A stretch of DNA of 64,000 bases from Corbicula japonica (GCA_038501625.1 JAZAYU010000061.1:174803-238802), one strand, 5' to 3'; positions 32,110-44,515 are shown, counted from the stretch's first letter. Notes: generated by a model not told the origin, from the letters alone. Translations and numbers: made by a program.

Positions 32110-32580
32110 TAATAGTCTGTGCTTGCAGTCGCATTATTGAGACTAATCTGGATCTAAACTGGTCCTTTCTCCGTCAGAAATAACCTTATGAATCTAAGGC
32201 AATAGAAAATTAATTCCTTGATTCTCATCCCCACCCGCCCCTTGAAAATCACTCCAGCCGAACGTTTTTTATTTTTTTAAAAAATGCGTACAACAAAATT
32301 TACTTTACGAGTACGAATCGGTAGAGTACGAAAATGCAGTATGAAACATTTAAGTGCGAATCTGCAATTCATAGTCAGCTGGACTCTTATTTATCTTTAA
32401 ACTACACAAGAGTTGTTAGAAACAGTAAGAATGAAAACTAAAAAATAAAACCCACCCACCCGCCCCATTTTTTTCCCAAAATTAGGATGAGAATCTAGGA
32501 ATTTATTTTCTATTGCCTAAAAGCAAACAGTGTAGAATGTGCCAGCTTATTTCAATCTACACTGTTGCCCATGTGATCAT
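32110..32580. mobile_element. TTAA MITE, diverged, split by a Harbinger-like MITE
   Basis: Left part AATCTGGATCTAAACTGGTC, CAGAAATAACCTTATGAATC; right part AAAGCAAACAGTGTAG and CTACACTGTTGCCCATG. The outer ends are eroded. The insert is 32198-32517. Confidence 0.75.
32198..32517. mobile_element. 320-bp Harbinger-like MITE with TAA duplication
   Basis: Inverted ends begin GGCAATAGAAAAT and continue AATTCCT, GATTCTCATCC, about 33 bp with few differences. TAA is duplicated at 32195-32197 and 32518-32520. A 3-bp TWA target and GG-starting ends fit PIF/Harbinger. Subterminal CCCACCCGCCCC occurs at both ends. A truncated relative lies at 19570-19724. Confidence 0.85.
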
Positions 32581-32894
32581 AATGGACTAATAGATTTAAC
32601 AAACCCCAAGAATGGAGTTGTGGCCTTTCATGAAAATTTACAAATTTGCCCCAAAAATAAGTTGTAGTGAATGCAATAGTTATCCTTTATTATAAAAGTT
32701 GTGGCCAAGGTGATAAGTTGCGTAAGGCTCTTGCATATTGATATACATGCCAACTGAATATTTACCACAGTAAATGGGATTTGAAAATGGGAAATTTTGC
32801 CTAATTCAAACATTCTCAAAGCTGGATATTTATTGGTTATTTCTTTGATTAACACTACCCTACAAGGAATAAAAGTACCCAACAAGACACAATG

Positions 32895-35100
32895 GAATGA
32901 ATGATAATGTGTGTCAATGAAAATGGTATGTATGTCAATGGGAATGTGTGTCTATGGAATGTGTGTCAATGGGAATGTGTGTCTATGGAATGTGTGTCAA
33001 TGGGAATGGGAATGTGTGTTAATTAGGAAGTGTCAAGTGGAATGGGAATGCATGTCAATTGGAATGGGAATGCATGTCAATTGGAATGTGTGTCAATTGG
33101 AATGTGTGTCAAGTGGAATGGGAATGTGTGTCAATGGGAATGGGAATGTGTATTAATGGGAATGGGGTTGTGTGTCAAGTGGAATGGGAATGTGTGTCAA
33201 TGGGAATGGGAATGTGTGTTAATGGGAATGTGTGTCTATAGAAATGTGTCTAGAAAATGAGAATGTGTGTCTATGGAAATAGGAATGTGTATCAAGTGAA
33301 ATGGGTATGTGTGTCAATAGGAATGGTATTGTGTCAATGGGTGTGTAAATGGGAATGTGTGTCAATGGGAATGTGTGTCTTGAAATGGGAATGGGTGTCA
33401 ATTGAAATGGAAATCTGATTCAGTGGAATGGGAATGTGTGTCAATGAGAATGGGAAAGTGTGACAATGGAAATGGGAATGTGTATTAATGGGAATGGGAA
33501 TGTGTGTCAAGTGGAATGGGAATGTGTGTCAATGAGAATGGGAATGTGTGTCAATGGAAATGGAAATGTGTATAAATGGGAATGGGAGTGTGTGTCAATG
33601 AAATCGGAACGTGTGTCTATGGTAATCGGAATGTGCGTCAAGTGAAATGGGTATGTGTGTCAAGTGAAATGGGAATGTGTGTCAATGGCAATGGAATTAT
33701 GTGTCAATGGGAATGTGTGTCTATGGAAATAGGAATGTGTGTCTATGAAAATAGGAATGTGTGTCTATGGAAATAGGAATGTGTATTAATTGAAATGGAA
33801 ATGTTTTTCAATAGAAATGGGAATGTGTGTCAATAGTAATGGGAATATTTGTCAATGGGAATCTGTGTCAAATGTAATTGGAATGTGTGTCAATGGAAAT
33901 GGGAATGTGTGTCAGTTGAGCACTCAGTTGGGTATCTTGGAACCCAACAAATGCCTGTTGCTGCATCCAATAGTTAACCTTAAAAATGTGACCTTTAGTC
34001 AATTAAATGCAGGAATGGGAGTGAAAATATAACAGTTATCCAAGAGTTGTGTGTCAAGTAGAATGGGAATGTGTGTCAATGGGAATGGGAATGTGTGTTA
34101 ATGGGAATGTGTGTCTATAGAAATGTGTCTAGAAAATGAGAATGTGTGTCTATGGAAATAGGAATGTGTATCAAGTGAAATGGGTATGTGTGTCAATAGG
34201 AATGGTATTGTGTCAATGGGTGTGTAAATGGGAATGTGTGTCAATGGGAATGTGTGTCTGGAAATGGGAATGGGTGTCAATTGAAATGGAAATCTGATTC
34301 AGTGGAATGGGAATGTGTGTCAATGAGAATGGGAAAGTGTGACAATGGAAATGGGAATGTGTATTAATGGGAATGGGAATGTGTGTCAAGTGGAATGTGA
34401 ATGTGTGTCAATGAGAATGGGAATGTGTGTCAATGGAAATGTGTATCAATGGGAATGGGAGTGTGTGTCAATGAGAATGGGAATGTGTGTCAAAAGAAAT
34501 GGGAATTTGTTTCAATGTGAATAGGAATGTGTGTCAATGGGAATGTGTGTCACTGGAAATGTATGTCTATGGAAATCGGAACGTGTGTCTATGGTAATCA
34601 GAATGTGTGTCAAGTGAAATGGGTAAGTGTGTCAATGGGAATGGGATTGTGTGTCAATGGAAATGCGTGCCTATGGAAATTGGGATGTGTGTCTATGGAA
34701 ATGGAAATGTGTGTCAAGTGAAATGGGAATGTGTGTCAATGGCAATTGAATTATGTGTCAATGGGAATGTATGTCTATGGAAATAGGAATGTGTGTCTAT
34801 GAAAATAGGAATGTGTGTCTATGGAAATAGGAATGTGTATTTATTGAAATGGAAATGTTTTTTCAATAGAAATGGGAATGTGTGTCAATAGTAATTGGAA
34901 TTTTTGTCAATGGGAATCTGTGTCAAATGAAATTGGAATGTGTGTCAATGGAAATGGGAATGTGTGTCAGTTGAGCACTCAGTTGGGTATCTTGGAACCC
35001 AACAAATGCCTGTTGGTGCATCCAATAGTTAACCTTGAAAATGTGACCTTTAGTCAATTAAATGCAGGAATGGGAGTGAAAATATAACCGTTATCCAAGA
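32895..35100. repeat. Minisatellite region with a duplicated block
   Basis: Short units of about 16 and 22 bp built from GTGTGTCAATGGGAAT, with and without an extra GGGAAT, plus GTCTATGGAAATAG variants. From about 33170 the region is a large tandem duplication: copy 1 about 33170-34045, copy 2 about 34050-35100. Each ends with the same unique tail containing TTGGAACCCAACAAATGCCT and AACCTT(A/G)AAAATGTGACC. The left part of the second copy is offset by 879 bp and the tail by about 1056 bp, so copy 2 gained about 180 bp of units. The multiple open frames (MGMCVNGNG-type) are repeat artefacts. Confidence 0.9.
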
Positions 35101-35406
35101 AAATGGGAACTATTATCCAATAATGGAAACTGTGGCCAAAGTGGTGGTTACTGTGGAAGATTACAGTAGTGGCAAATATATTTGTTCATGCAGAAAATAT
35201 TAATAAGATTGTGTCCAATTCCATGTAAGCCAGTTTTGGGCAACGCAAATGGGCTCTGTGGTCAGATACACCCAATTATTAAGCAGATCATATACGCCAT
35301 GTTATGCAGGTCACACCTATGCTATGCAAATCTTATGAGCCCACGTTTGATACAACTACTTAACTTCCATACCTTGTTAGATGACAAGAGATCTAACAGT
35401 TACTGT
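35101..35406. other. Unassigned spacer
   Basis: Continuation of the minisatellite flank and unique DNA. No recognisable feature. Confidence 0.4.
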
Positions 35407-35561
35407 TCAGGATCTGCACTGTTTGCTTTTTTGATTTATTAGGTTATTTTTGACCAAAATGTGACCAGTGCAGATCCTGATCGGACAGCACAGATGTGCC
35501 GGCTGATCTGGATCTACACTGGTCGCACATGCGTAAAAATACATATATATGGAGGAAAGGG
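35407..35561 (+). mobile_element. TTAA MITE, left-truncated
   Basis: Begins inside the first hairpin (GTTCAGGATCTGCACTG), keeps the spacer and the full GACCAGTG hairpin, and ends GGAGGAAAGGG with the target mutated to TTTA. Confidence 0.88.
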
Positions 35562-35565
35562 TTTA

Positions 35566-37445
35566 ATATTAGGTGTTATCTGCTCACCAAAACCTCTATA
35601 TTATTAAGTTTGTTGAATGCAGGACAAACCTTTTTTCATTTATTAATTGGAAACTAAACATGGTTTATGAACTGACAGATTGACAAACTTCAACACAACA
35701 TAATATGACAGTTTTACAAATTGGCATATGAAACTGGGAGCTGCAATAATTATGCAACAGGTTAACTTTTGGCAATGGAACAGTGAGCACAAAAATCAGA
35801 GTGAATGCAAAAGCTCAAATTTGGGCAACGCATTATTAAGTTGGTGTCAACTCATCAGTTATTCCTTAACATGGGACTTGTGACCAAGGCAAACTTTTCG
35901 AATTCCTAATGTTAAACAGAACCTTAAATATTTAAAAACTTCCAGATCTCAAAGTTTCCCCCAACAAACTGCGGTACTGGGAAAAAAACACAAATCATTT
36001 TATTTTGTAAAAAAACAACAGAAATTTTAATATTCTGGTGTAATGTTTTGACAAGCTATCTGATTCACTCATATAAGTGTTTTAAAAGTATCTTTTTGAA
36101 GATTTTTGTTCAGTCTACAAGCATTTACCACATGTGTCAGGTGATATGTTTAATGTTTCACATGATTCACAAAAACTTCCAGTACTTTTAAATTTTATTT
36201 CAAGAATAAATTTGTAAGTATGTTTTCAGGAATTTCGCAAAACCTTCCAGTACTTATTAAGGACATTTCAAAAATAGACATATTTCTAGGTATTTAGCAC
36301 TTCCAGTACATTTCAAGGCTATTTCAAGAATAAATTTGTTGACGCGTGTTAACGCTTATTTTAAAGCACGTTTTACAATACCCAAAGCACTAATTAAAAA
36401 AGCTATACTATTTACCTTTTCATAATAATGATAAAAGATATACATTCAGTTTCTTAATTGAATTGTCCTTGTCCTTTTTTTGCTTGTTATTGGCTTTCGG
36501 AGAGCAAGAAGCAAATTGATCAACTGTGTTCTTAATTAGGTTGACAAGTGTCTCTAGTTTCTGAACTGGACAGCCATCTATTATTACATTATTGTAACAA
36601 TCAACAGGCATTTTTTTATCTTATATGTTCTTTAATGTTTTGCATTGAAGTCCACAATTTTGTGTTTTTGAAAAATAAGGTAAATTATTTTTTCCTTTAG
36701 AAATTTGCATTGTTTAGTTTTTTTGAATTTACATAAATATATTTTCGGGGAATATTTAGGTCTAGAATGTTTTTCTGTTCTAACTTTCCTTAACATATAT
36801 AAAATGAAGATAGATAAGTAATGATTATTTTTGCAAAGTTTTATTGAATTGCATTTTGCTGTTACAGAGATTTTGACATTTTTATTTTTTTTACTGATGA
36901 CAGTGCAATCACGACTGAAGCCGCCCCTAATTACTGTATAAGTACTTATTTTAATAGGGGTTTAATTTTGGTTATATTGGCAGTCAAGGTCAGCTGAATC
37001 AATTCAAAACATCACCAATTTAAATCATCGTCAATTCATTACACCGCCATTTTAATATCTGAAAGGTAGACAACTATGATACACTAGTAAATATTATGTT
37101 GCAGTTGTCTCTTTTGATGAACAAAAATTGCTGCAAGTTTCAAATAATGTATTTTCTTTTAATATACCTGAATAAAAATGTTAACAACAGGAAACAAAGG
37201 TTCATGAATGTGTTCTTTATTTTATTTTATTGCTTCAAAAAAGAAAGAAATATACTAAGTGATACAAAAATTATATAATTAGAATATGTTGTGAATAAAA
37301 CAAAGAAATCTATTAATAGGTAGCCGTGATAATGTTTTCGCACTTAGAATTTAGCAATAGAATAATTAAGCCTTATTCAAAATACGCAAAAATTTGACAC
37401 CGCCAATATTAAGCATCAGTAAGTACAGTAAGTTAAACTCTAGTT
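35566..37445. other. Unassigned AT-rich DNA around a weak exon candidate
   Basis: About 1.9 kb with no tandem repeats or element ends. CTTCCAGTAC and TTTCAAGAATAAATTTGT each recur two or three times at 36180-36340, a weak local repeat. Contains the candidate exon at 36444-36577. Confidence 0.4.
36444..36577 (-). CDS. Weak candidate coding exon, unknown gene
   Basis: A minus-strand open frame runs 36611-36420. The part DGCPVQKLETLVNLIKNTVD with a following lysine-rich stretch (KQKKDKD) has coding-like composition. Proposed acceptor is TGTAATAATAG at 36578 (poor pyrimidine tract) and donor AAT followed by GTATAT at 36443 (moderate). It could instead be a first coding exon from the ATG at 36611. 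The protein is not recognised. Splice support is weaker than for the exons at 28098 and 19819. Confidence 0.3.
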
Positions 37446-37448
37446 TTA

Positions 37449-40030
37449 ACACTGTGTGGGGGTTGGACCCTGTACAACCATAGGTAGATTGTTGTAACAA
37501 TTAACAGTACACTGTGTGGGGGTTGGACCCTGTACAACCATAGGTAGATTGTTGTAACAATTAACAGTACACTGTGTGGGGGTCGGACCCTGTACAACCA
37601 TAGGTAGATTGTTGTAACAATTAACAGTACACTTTGTGGGGGTCGGACCCTGTACAACCATATACGTGTAGATTGTTGTAACAATTAACAGTTCACTGTG
37701 TGGGGGTCGGACCCGGTACAACCATAGGTAGATTGTTGTAACAATTAACAGTAAACTGTGTGGGGGTCGGACCCTGTACAACAATAGGTAGATTGTTGTA
37801 ACAATTAACAGTACACTGTGTGGGGGTCGGACCCTGTACAACCATAGGTAGATTGTTGTAACAATTAACAGTACACTGTGTGGGGGTCGGACCCTGTACA
37901 ACCATAGGTAGATTGTTGTAACAATTAACAGTACACTGTGTGGGGGTTGGACCCTGTACAACCATATGTAGATTGTTGTAACAATTAACAGTACACTGTG
38001 TGGGGGTTGGACCCTGTACAACCATAGGTAGATTGTTGTAACAATTAACAGTACACTGTGTGGGGGTTGGACCCTGTACAACCATAGGTAGATTGTTGTA
38101 ACAATTAACAGTACACTGTGTGGGGGTTGGACCCTGTACAACCATAGGTAGATTGTTGTAACAATTAACAGTACACTGTGTGGGGGTTGGACCCTGTACA
38201 ACCATATGTAGATTGTTGTAACAATTAACAGTACACTGTGTGGGGGTTGGAACCTGTACAACCATATGTAGACTGTTGTAACAATTAACAGTACACTGTG
38301 TGGGGGTTGGACCCTGTACAACCATAGGTAGATTGTTGTAACAATTAACAGTACACTGTGTGGGGGGTGGACCCTGTACAACCATAGGTAGATTGTTGTA
38401 ACAATTAACAGAACACTGTGTGGGGGTTGGACCCTGTACAACCATAGGTAGATTGTTGTAACAATTAACAGTAAACTGTGTGGGGGTTGGACCCTGTACA
38501 ACCATATACGTGTAGATTGTTTAACAATTAACAGTTCACTGTGTGGGGGTTGGACCCTGTACAACCATAGGTAGATTGTTGTAACAATTAACAGTACACT
38601 GTGTGGGGGTTGGACCCTGTACAACCATAGGTAGATTGTTGTAACAATTAACAGTACACTGTGTGGGGGTTGGACCCCGTACAACCATAGGTAGATTGTT
38701 GTAACAATTAACAGTACACTGTGTGGGGGTTGGACCCTGTACAACCATAGGTAGATTGTTGTAACAATTAACAGTACACTGTGTGGGGGTTGGACCCTGT
38801 ACAACCATATGTAGATTGTTGTAACAATTAACAGTACACTGTGTGGGGGTTGGACCCTGTACAACCATAGGTAGATTGTTGTAACAATTAACAGTACACT
38901 GTGTGGGGGTCGGACCCTGTGCAACCATAGGTAGATTGTTGTAACAATTAACAGTACACTGTGTGGGGGTCGGACCCTGTACAACCATAGGTAGATTGTT
39001 GTAACAATTAACAGTACACTGTGTGGGGGTCGGACCCTGTACAACCATAGGTAGATTGTTGTAACAATTAACAGTACACTGTGTGGGGGTCGGACCCTGT
39101 ACAACCATAGGTAGATTGTTGTAACAATTAACAGTACACTGTGTGGGGGTCGGACCCTGTACAACCATATGTAGATTGTTGTAACAATTAACAGTACACT
39201 GTGTGGGGGTTGGACCCTGTACAACCATATGTAGATGGTTGTAACAATTAACAGTACACTGTGTGGGGGTTGGACCCTGTACAACCATAGGTAGATTGTT
39301 GTAACAATTAACAGTACACTGTGTGGGGGTTGGACCCTGTACAACCATAGGTAGATTGTTGTAACAATTAACAGTACACTGTGTGGGGGTTGGACCCTGT
39401 ACAACCATAGGTAGATTGTTGTAACAATTAACAGTACACTGTGTGGGGGTTGGACCCTGTACAACCATAGGTAGATTGTTGTAACAATTAACAGTAAACT
39501 GTGTGGGGGTTGGACCCTGTACAACCATATACGTGTAGATTGTTTAACATTTAACAGTTCACTGTGTGGGGGTTGGACCCTGTACAACCATAGGTAGATT
39601 GTTGTAACAATTAACAGTACACTGTGTGGGGGTTGGACCCTGTACAACCATAGGTAGATTGTTGTAACAATTAACAGTTCACTGTGTGGGGGTTGGACCC
39701 TGTACAACCATAGGTAGATTGTTGTAACAATTAACAGTACACTGTGTGGGGGTTGGACCCTGTTCAACCATAGGTAGATTGTTGTAACAATTAACAGTAC
39801 ACTGTGTGGGGGTTGGACCCTGTTCAACCATAGGTAGATTGTTGTAACAATTAACAGTACACTGTGTGGGGGTTGGACCCTGTTCAACCATAGGTAGATT
39901 GTTGTAACAATTAACAGTTCACTGTGTGGGGGTTGGACCCTGTACAACCATAGGTAGATTGTTGTAACGATTAACAGTACACTGTGTGGGGGTCGGACCC
40001 TGTACAACCCTAGGTAGATTGTTGTAAAAC
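37449..40030. repeat. 60-bp satellite array, about 43 units
   Basis: Unit ACACTGTGTGGGGGTTGGAC, CCTGTACAACCATAGGTAGA, TTGTTGTAACAATTAACAGT. Units are highly similar. Variants TTGG/TCGG, CATAGG/CATATG and a longer unit with CATATACGTGTAG (near 37670, 38510 and 39535) recur in blocks, giving a higher-order repeat of about 14-17 units. TTGTTGTAACAATTAACA is partly palindromic. Since 60 is 20 codons, a minus-strand frame of 865 codons is open throughout, with a 20-residue repeat. It has no start context, splice signals or domain and is treated as non-coding. Confidence 0.95.
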
Positions 40031-40244
40031 AATCAACAATCACTTGTTTACTTAACCTTTTATTCCTGGATATGCAGGTTTTATCACAAAAGCCACCAGT
40101 GTAGATTATTTTGAGGCCTTAGTGCAATACTGGTCTAACTCAAATAGAATAAAAAAAGAGATAGTCCATTTTTGTTCCAAGCTCTCGATCTGTGCTGTCT
40201 ATGATGTTATACTGTTTGCACAAACATACATTTTATTTTATGCT

Positions 40245-40655
40245 TTTCAGTGAATTATAGAATTTCCTGACAAAATAAAAGTGGTATTTCACTGTTTTCA
40301 AACAGTGGAATTATCATTTTTATTTTCACTGCTTTTTTCACATTGAGAACGTTTAGAAAACGGGCTCAAATTTGGATATTTGATGTCATGACGTCACGTC
40401 ATAAACAAGTGGTTTTGGCGCCAATTCTTACAATTTTTCTGTCAAATTCACACAAATTGTGCACTAAAAGCATTAAATAAAAAGAAATTTTTTTTTTACC
40501 AGTGAAAGATGGAAATATATTTCACTCGTGAACTCCCGAGCTATGTATTTTCACTTGTGGCTTTGCCACTCGTGAAAATAGGAATTCCGAAGCTCACTCT
40601 GTGAAATATATTTCTATCTTACACTGGTACAAACAAATATCCTCTTTGTATTTAT
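40245..40655 (-). mobile_element. Second copy of the CRE-bearing foldback repeat, reversed
   Basis: Reverse-oriented match to 24246-24690. Order here is ACTGTTTTCAAACAGTG inner hairpin, TGACGTCA CRE (40389-40396, followed by CGTCA), GTTTTGGCGCC E2F-like site, then the large hairpin with GTGAAATATATTTCTATC. The motifs are conserved while the surrounding sequence has diverged. Confidence 0.75.
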
Positions 40656-40860
40656 GACGTAATATGCTTGCACCCTATCACATCCCTAATAACTCCATTA
40701 TGTATTTTCCTTAATACATGATTTGTGCTGTGATGATATGCATGCCATCAGCAGTTGCACTGATATCAGGATATGCCAGATATGCATAAATCATGACAAT
40801 TTCTTGGAAAATTCTATTTGAATAACTTCTTAGGAAAAATCTAATTGCAGTCTAGGACTA

Positions 40861-41020
40861 TTATTGCATGTGCAAAAAGTTTAGATCCTGATTTGCTGGC
40901 AGCGCCTAACACATCTTTATCAGGATCTGCACTGTTGGATTTTAGATTCCTTTAGGATATTTCTGTACAAGATGCAAACAGTGTAGATGCACCGGTTGTA
41001 CATGGGATAAAACCCGTATA
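40861..41020 (+). mobile_element. TTAA MITE, diverged, broken at its right end
   Basis: ATTATTGCATGTGCAAAAAG, TTTAGATCCTGATTTGCTGG, TTAGGATATTTCTGTAC and ACCGGTTGTACATGGGAT follow family order. The right 20 bp or so are missing where a TA transposon begins at 41023. Confidence 0.7.
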
Positions 41021-41022
41021 TA

Positions 41023-42521
41023 CAGTCGAATTGTGATAACTTGAAGTCCCAAGGGACCGATGATTTACTTCGAACTTCGAGTTATCGCGACTTTGACTTT
41101 TCCTTAATACCATTCGAGTTTAAGAAACTAACAATGTGCAATTATTACGGTACCATACGGGACTTAAATAATTGCTCAATAAAACAAGATTATAATTATT
41201 TTTTAAAATAATTTTATTACTCGGTTTTATTTTCGTGATTATATAAATACAGTCCACATTCGTTGTGTCAAACTCGCTTAAGTCGAAACATCGGTTATCT
41301 CGAATTAATTTGACGGTCCCGTCAAAATGTGTTCTTATTTCATATAATATTACGCCGCTTAACTCGAATTTGACTTAAACAATGTTTTCATAAGTCGAAG
41401 TAAATTTAGAACCCGCCGGCTAAAATGTGCTATAAAATCATCGGATAAGTCGAAGTGTGAAACTTGCCACGGTCGAACAATGCGCGCGGCTTCTTCAAAG
41501 AAAAAACTTGTCGGCAAACAAGATACCATTATTTTATAATAATTAACGATTATCACCTGTTCAGTAAAATATTCGCTTATTTAGTGCATTCGGATGTAAA
41601 ATATTCGGATTCGTAAATGCAATTAATTTCAGTTAAAAAAAAAAAACAACAACATTTAATTACAATAATCATGACATTGTGACAACCAGACCAATAAATT
41701 ATGCGTTCATCCGTTTAGGACAACAAATGCAAAAACATGATCCTAACGTAAAAATTATCCCCCAACAAAACTGAAGCACAAAAAAGCTCCAAATTAACGA
41801 TTATTGGGCGAATATTAATTTGAATTAGTTAACGTAATAAAAAAATAACGAAAGACGACTTTAACACTCAGAGTGAAGACGACGACGATGTTACACAAAC
41901 ACCGAAACTTAACGATGATGGTTTTTAACATGTAATAAATATAATCAAGTTAACATATTTTTCTGTTCTGTTTTCATAAACTAATTTATCCATTGAAATG
42001 TTCATAAACGAGTACTAGCACTCACAATCATGTCAGCATTAGAATCATATAGGTATGATATTCGTGCATTGGCGCCAATTCGGATCTGTCGAACTTCGGA
42101 TATCTCGAATTAAAATGTACGGTCCCGACGACTTCGACACAACGAGTGTGGACTGTATGAAGAAACAACATTAACACTAATTTGAGGCAAATCACTCTAA
42201 TTGTTTGCTTCACAAACATATCATTACAATGACGTGCCACTAACAACTCTTTTTGACATGTTGGCGCTAAACAAAAGACTCCGAACATTAGCGTGGGAAG
42301 TGTGAAAAATCGTGTCAATATAAGTACTTTAAGTTATAGCGATCAATTTGTGCTTATTTCTTATTCAAAGGACTTATTCATATGTTCAAGTTATTGTGTT
42401 TTAATAGTTATCGCAACTTTTTGCATGTAAATATATAAGGAAAATTGACGGGACCAGCAGCTGACTTCGAGTTAAACTGTCATTTCGAATTATCACGTTT
42501 CAAGTTATCACAATTCCACTG
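41023..42521. mobile_element. 1.5-kb TA-flanked DNA transposon
   Basis: Ends CAGTCGAATTGTGATAACTT and (reversed) CAGTGGAATTGTGATAACTT match with one difference. TA at 41021-41022 and 42522-42523. The Tigger-like CAGTNGAA start and TCGAACTTCGAGTTATCGC subterminal motifs suggest the pogo/Tigger group. It contains a second complete element (41250-42155). No functional transposase is seen; without the insert the element is only about 590 bp. Confidence 0.87.
41250..42155. mobile_element. 906-bp TA-flanked transposon nested in the previous one
   Basis: Ends CAGTCCACATTCGTTGTGTC and (reversed) CAGTCCACACTCGTTGTGTC, TA at 41248-41249 and 42156-42157. Both ends continue into TCGAATT and GGTCCCG motifs. 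Two related non-autonomous families are thus stacked. A short plus-strand frame from 41479 (MRAASSKKK) might be a transposase start remnant, but this is weak. Confidence 0.87.
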
Positions 42522-42739
42522 TAATTGTGACATAAAACATGGAACTGTCATTGGCTTCAGTGGATTAATCTATTCTGTCATTACTAATGTCTTGGCAGAA
42601 GCCAAAAAAAGGCTGCACACCCATAAGAGATTTGAACCCAAATTCTGGACAAAGGTCTATTCAAATTTTGTCGATGCTTCAGCCAATTTATTGTCATGAT
42701 CTTTTTGCTCATTGAAATACAAACACTTTAGAATATTTA

Positions 42740-42954
42740 CCCTTTCCTCCATATATACGAATTTTTTAGGAATGTGCGACCAGTGTAGATCAAGATCAGC
42801 CGGCACATCGGTGCCGTCTGATCAGGATCTGCACTAGTCACATTTTGGTCAGAAATAACCTTACGAATCAAAAAGCGAACTGTTTAGATGAGCCAGCTGA
42901 TCTGGATCTGAACTGTTTGCCCACGCAATAAAAGTGTACCTATGGAGGAAAGAG
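42740..42954 (-). mobile_element. TTAA MITE with internal deletion
   Basis: Target TTTA on the left, TTAA on the right (42955-42958). The second hairpin lacks about 20 bp of its left arm and loop (TTTAGATGAGCCAGCTGATC). Confidence 0.88.
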
Positions 42955-43059
42955 TTAAACAATATATCACCATTCTAAGGCGCATTTGTTTTAACAGCAT
43001 GTAAGTATAGAATGATCTGACATAATATTATTTTTGGACATCTTACTGCCTTTTTTACC

Positions 43060-43160
43060 ATCATTGTTTGAATATAAGCTGCACTTTTTCCAAGAATTTG
43101 GAAGTAAAAAGTTGGGGGTGCGGCTAATACACAGGTTTGGCTGCTTATACTTTTCGTTAA
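43060..43160. mobile_element. Fragment of the transposon family at 3625
   Basis: GAATATAAGCTGCACTTTTT, AAAAAGTTGGGGGTGCGGCT and TACACAGGTTTGG match the left 100 bp of the element at 3625. The rest is absent. Confidence 0.65.
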
Positions 43161-43539
43161 GCCATTTTCATCTGTTCTATCACATCTATGTCTAGGCAGT
43201 ATGAAAGATGTTCAAGTATTTGGGTAGAGGGACAAATTCAAAATAACAACAAGATCTGTCACTAAAAACAGATGCCGTCGAAATTTGAAATCAAATTAAT
43301 ATACATATGTAATAAAATATGCTTTTGGAAAAGATAACCACATAAAATGTGGAAGATAAGGATCATTTATTTAAATCTGTAGCAAATCCCTCAAGTAATC
43401 AACAAGTCTAGTTCAATATTACAATTTAAAAAAAAATCAGTTTAAAGTGGAGATTATCCTGAAAATATTGTTGTTAGAGTTATAGACCTTAACACATATA
43501 ATGTGGGTGAAGAAAAGGAATGATGTGGTTGATGATAAG

Positions 43540-43625
43540 GATAAGTCAAAAATAACTAAGGGCCCATAACTCAGCCAAGACTCACTGAATGACAGCAAGA
43601 TTACTTTATGCCTCCTTTTGGGATA
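43540..43625 (+). mobile_element. Pearl-like element, right-end fragment
   Basis: AAGGGCCCATAACTCAGCCA then AGATTACTTTATGCCTCC matches the right part of the element at 480-1175, with the GGAC tract deleted. Confidence 0.6.
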
Positions 43626-43689
43626 ATATTTTTTTTTAACATTAGTTTCAGAAATATAAATGGTGACTGATACTCACCTATATCAGACA

Positions 43690-44515
43690 CTTAGGCTTGT
43701 GGCCTTCACAATAATCTGGTATGTGGTCTCCATCATAATCTGGATTGTGGCCTTCATAATAATCTGGATTGTGGCCTTCATAATAATCTGGATTGTGGCC
43801 TTCATGATAATCTGGTTTGTGGCCTTCATGATAATCTGGTTTGTGGCCTTCATAATAATCTGGATTGTGGCCTTCATAATAATCTGGATTGTGGCCTTCA
43901 TAATAATCTGGATTGTGGCCTTCATAATAATCTGGATTGTGGCCTTCATGATAACCTGATTTGTAGCCTTCATCATAATCTGGACTGTGGCCTTCATAAT
44001 AATCTGGATTGTGGCCTTCATAATAATCTGATTTGTAGCCTTCATCATAATCTGGACTGTGGCCTTCTTCATAATCTGGTTTGTGGGCATGATGATTTTA
44101 TGGTTTGTGGTCTTCATGAAAATCTGGTTGTTGGCCTTTACAAAAATCTGGTTTGTGGCCTTCATAATAAGCTTGTTTGTGGCCTTAATGATACTCTGGT
44201 TTAATGCCTTCATGACAACCTGATTTGATGCCTTTACAATAATCTGGTTTGTAGCCTTCATGATAATCTGGTTTGTTGTATTCACGATAATCTGGTTTGT
44301 GGCCTGCACAATAATCTGGTATGTGGCCTTCACAATAATCTGGTTTTGTGGCCTTCATGATAATCTGGTTTGTAGCCTTCTTAATAATCTGGTTTGCGAC
44401 CTTCATGATAATCTGGTTTGTAGCCTTCTTAATAATCTAGTTTGCGACCTTCATGATAATCTGGTTTGTAGCCTTCTTAATAATCTTGTATGTGACAATG
44501 ATAATCTTGCCTGCA
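43690..44515. repeat. 24-bp satellite array, about 34 units
   Basis: Unit CTTCATAATAATCTGGATTG plus TGGC, 24 bp, with GGTTTGTGG variants. The right part (44340-44500) shows a 48-bp higher-order period alternating CTTCATGATAATCTGG and CTTCTTAATAATCTGG. Frames stay open on both strands (IIWIVAFI on plus, MKATIQII on minus). No gene is inferred. Confidence 0.93.

Noticed and set aside
28098..36577. Cohesin SA/STAG gene on the minus strand
   Set aside because: Short stretches of the candidate exons recall HEAT-repeat proteins such as STAG, but the matches are a few residues long, and the many exons needed between them are absent from 28.2-36.4 kb.
37446..40043. 865-codon minus-strand open frame
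   Set aside because: It is a pure consequence of a 60-bp satellite unit (20 codons). The other frames are also open over long stretches, and no domain, start context or splice signals are seen.
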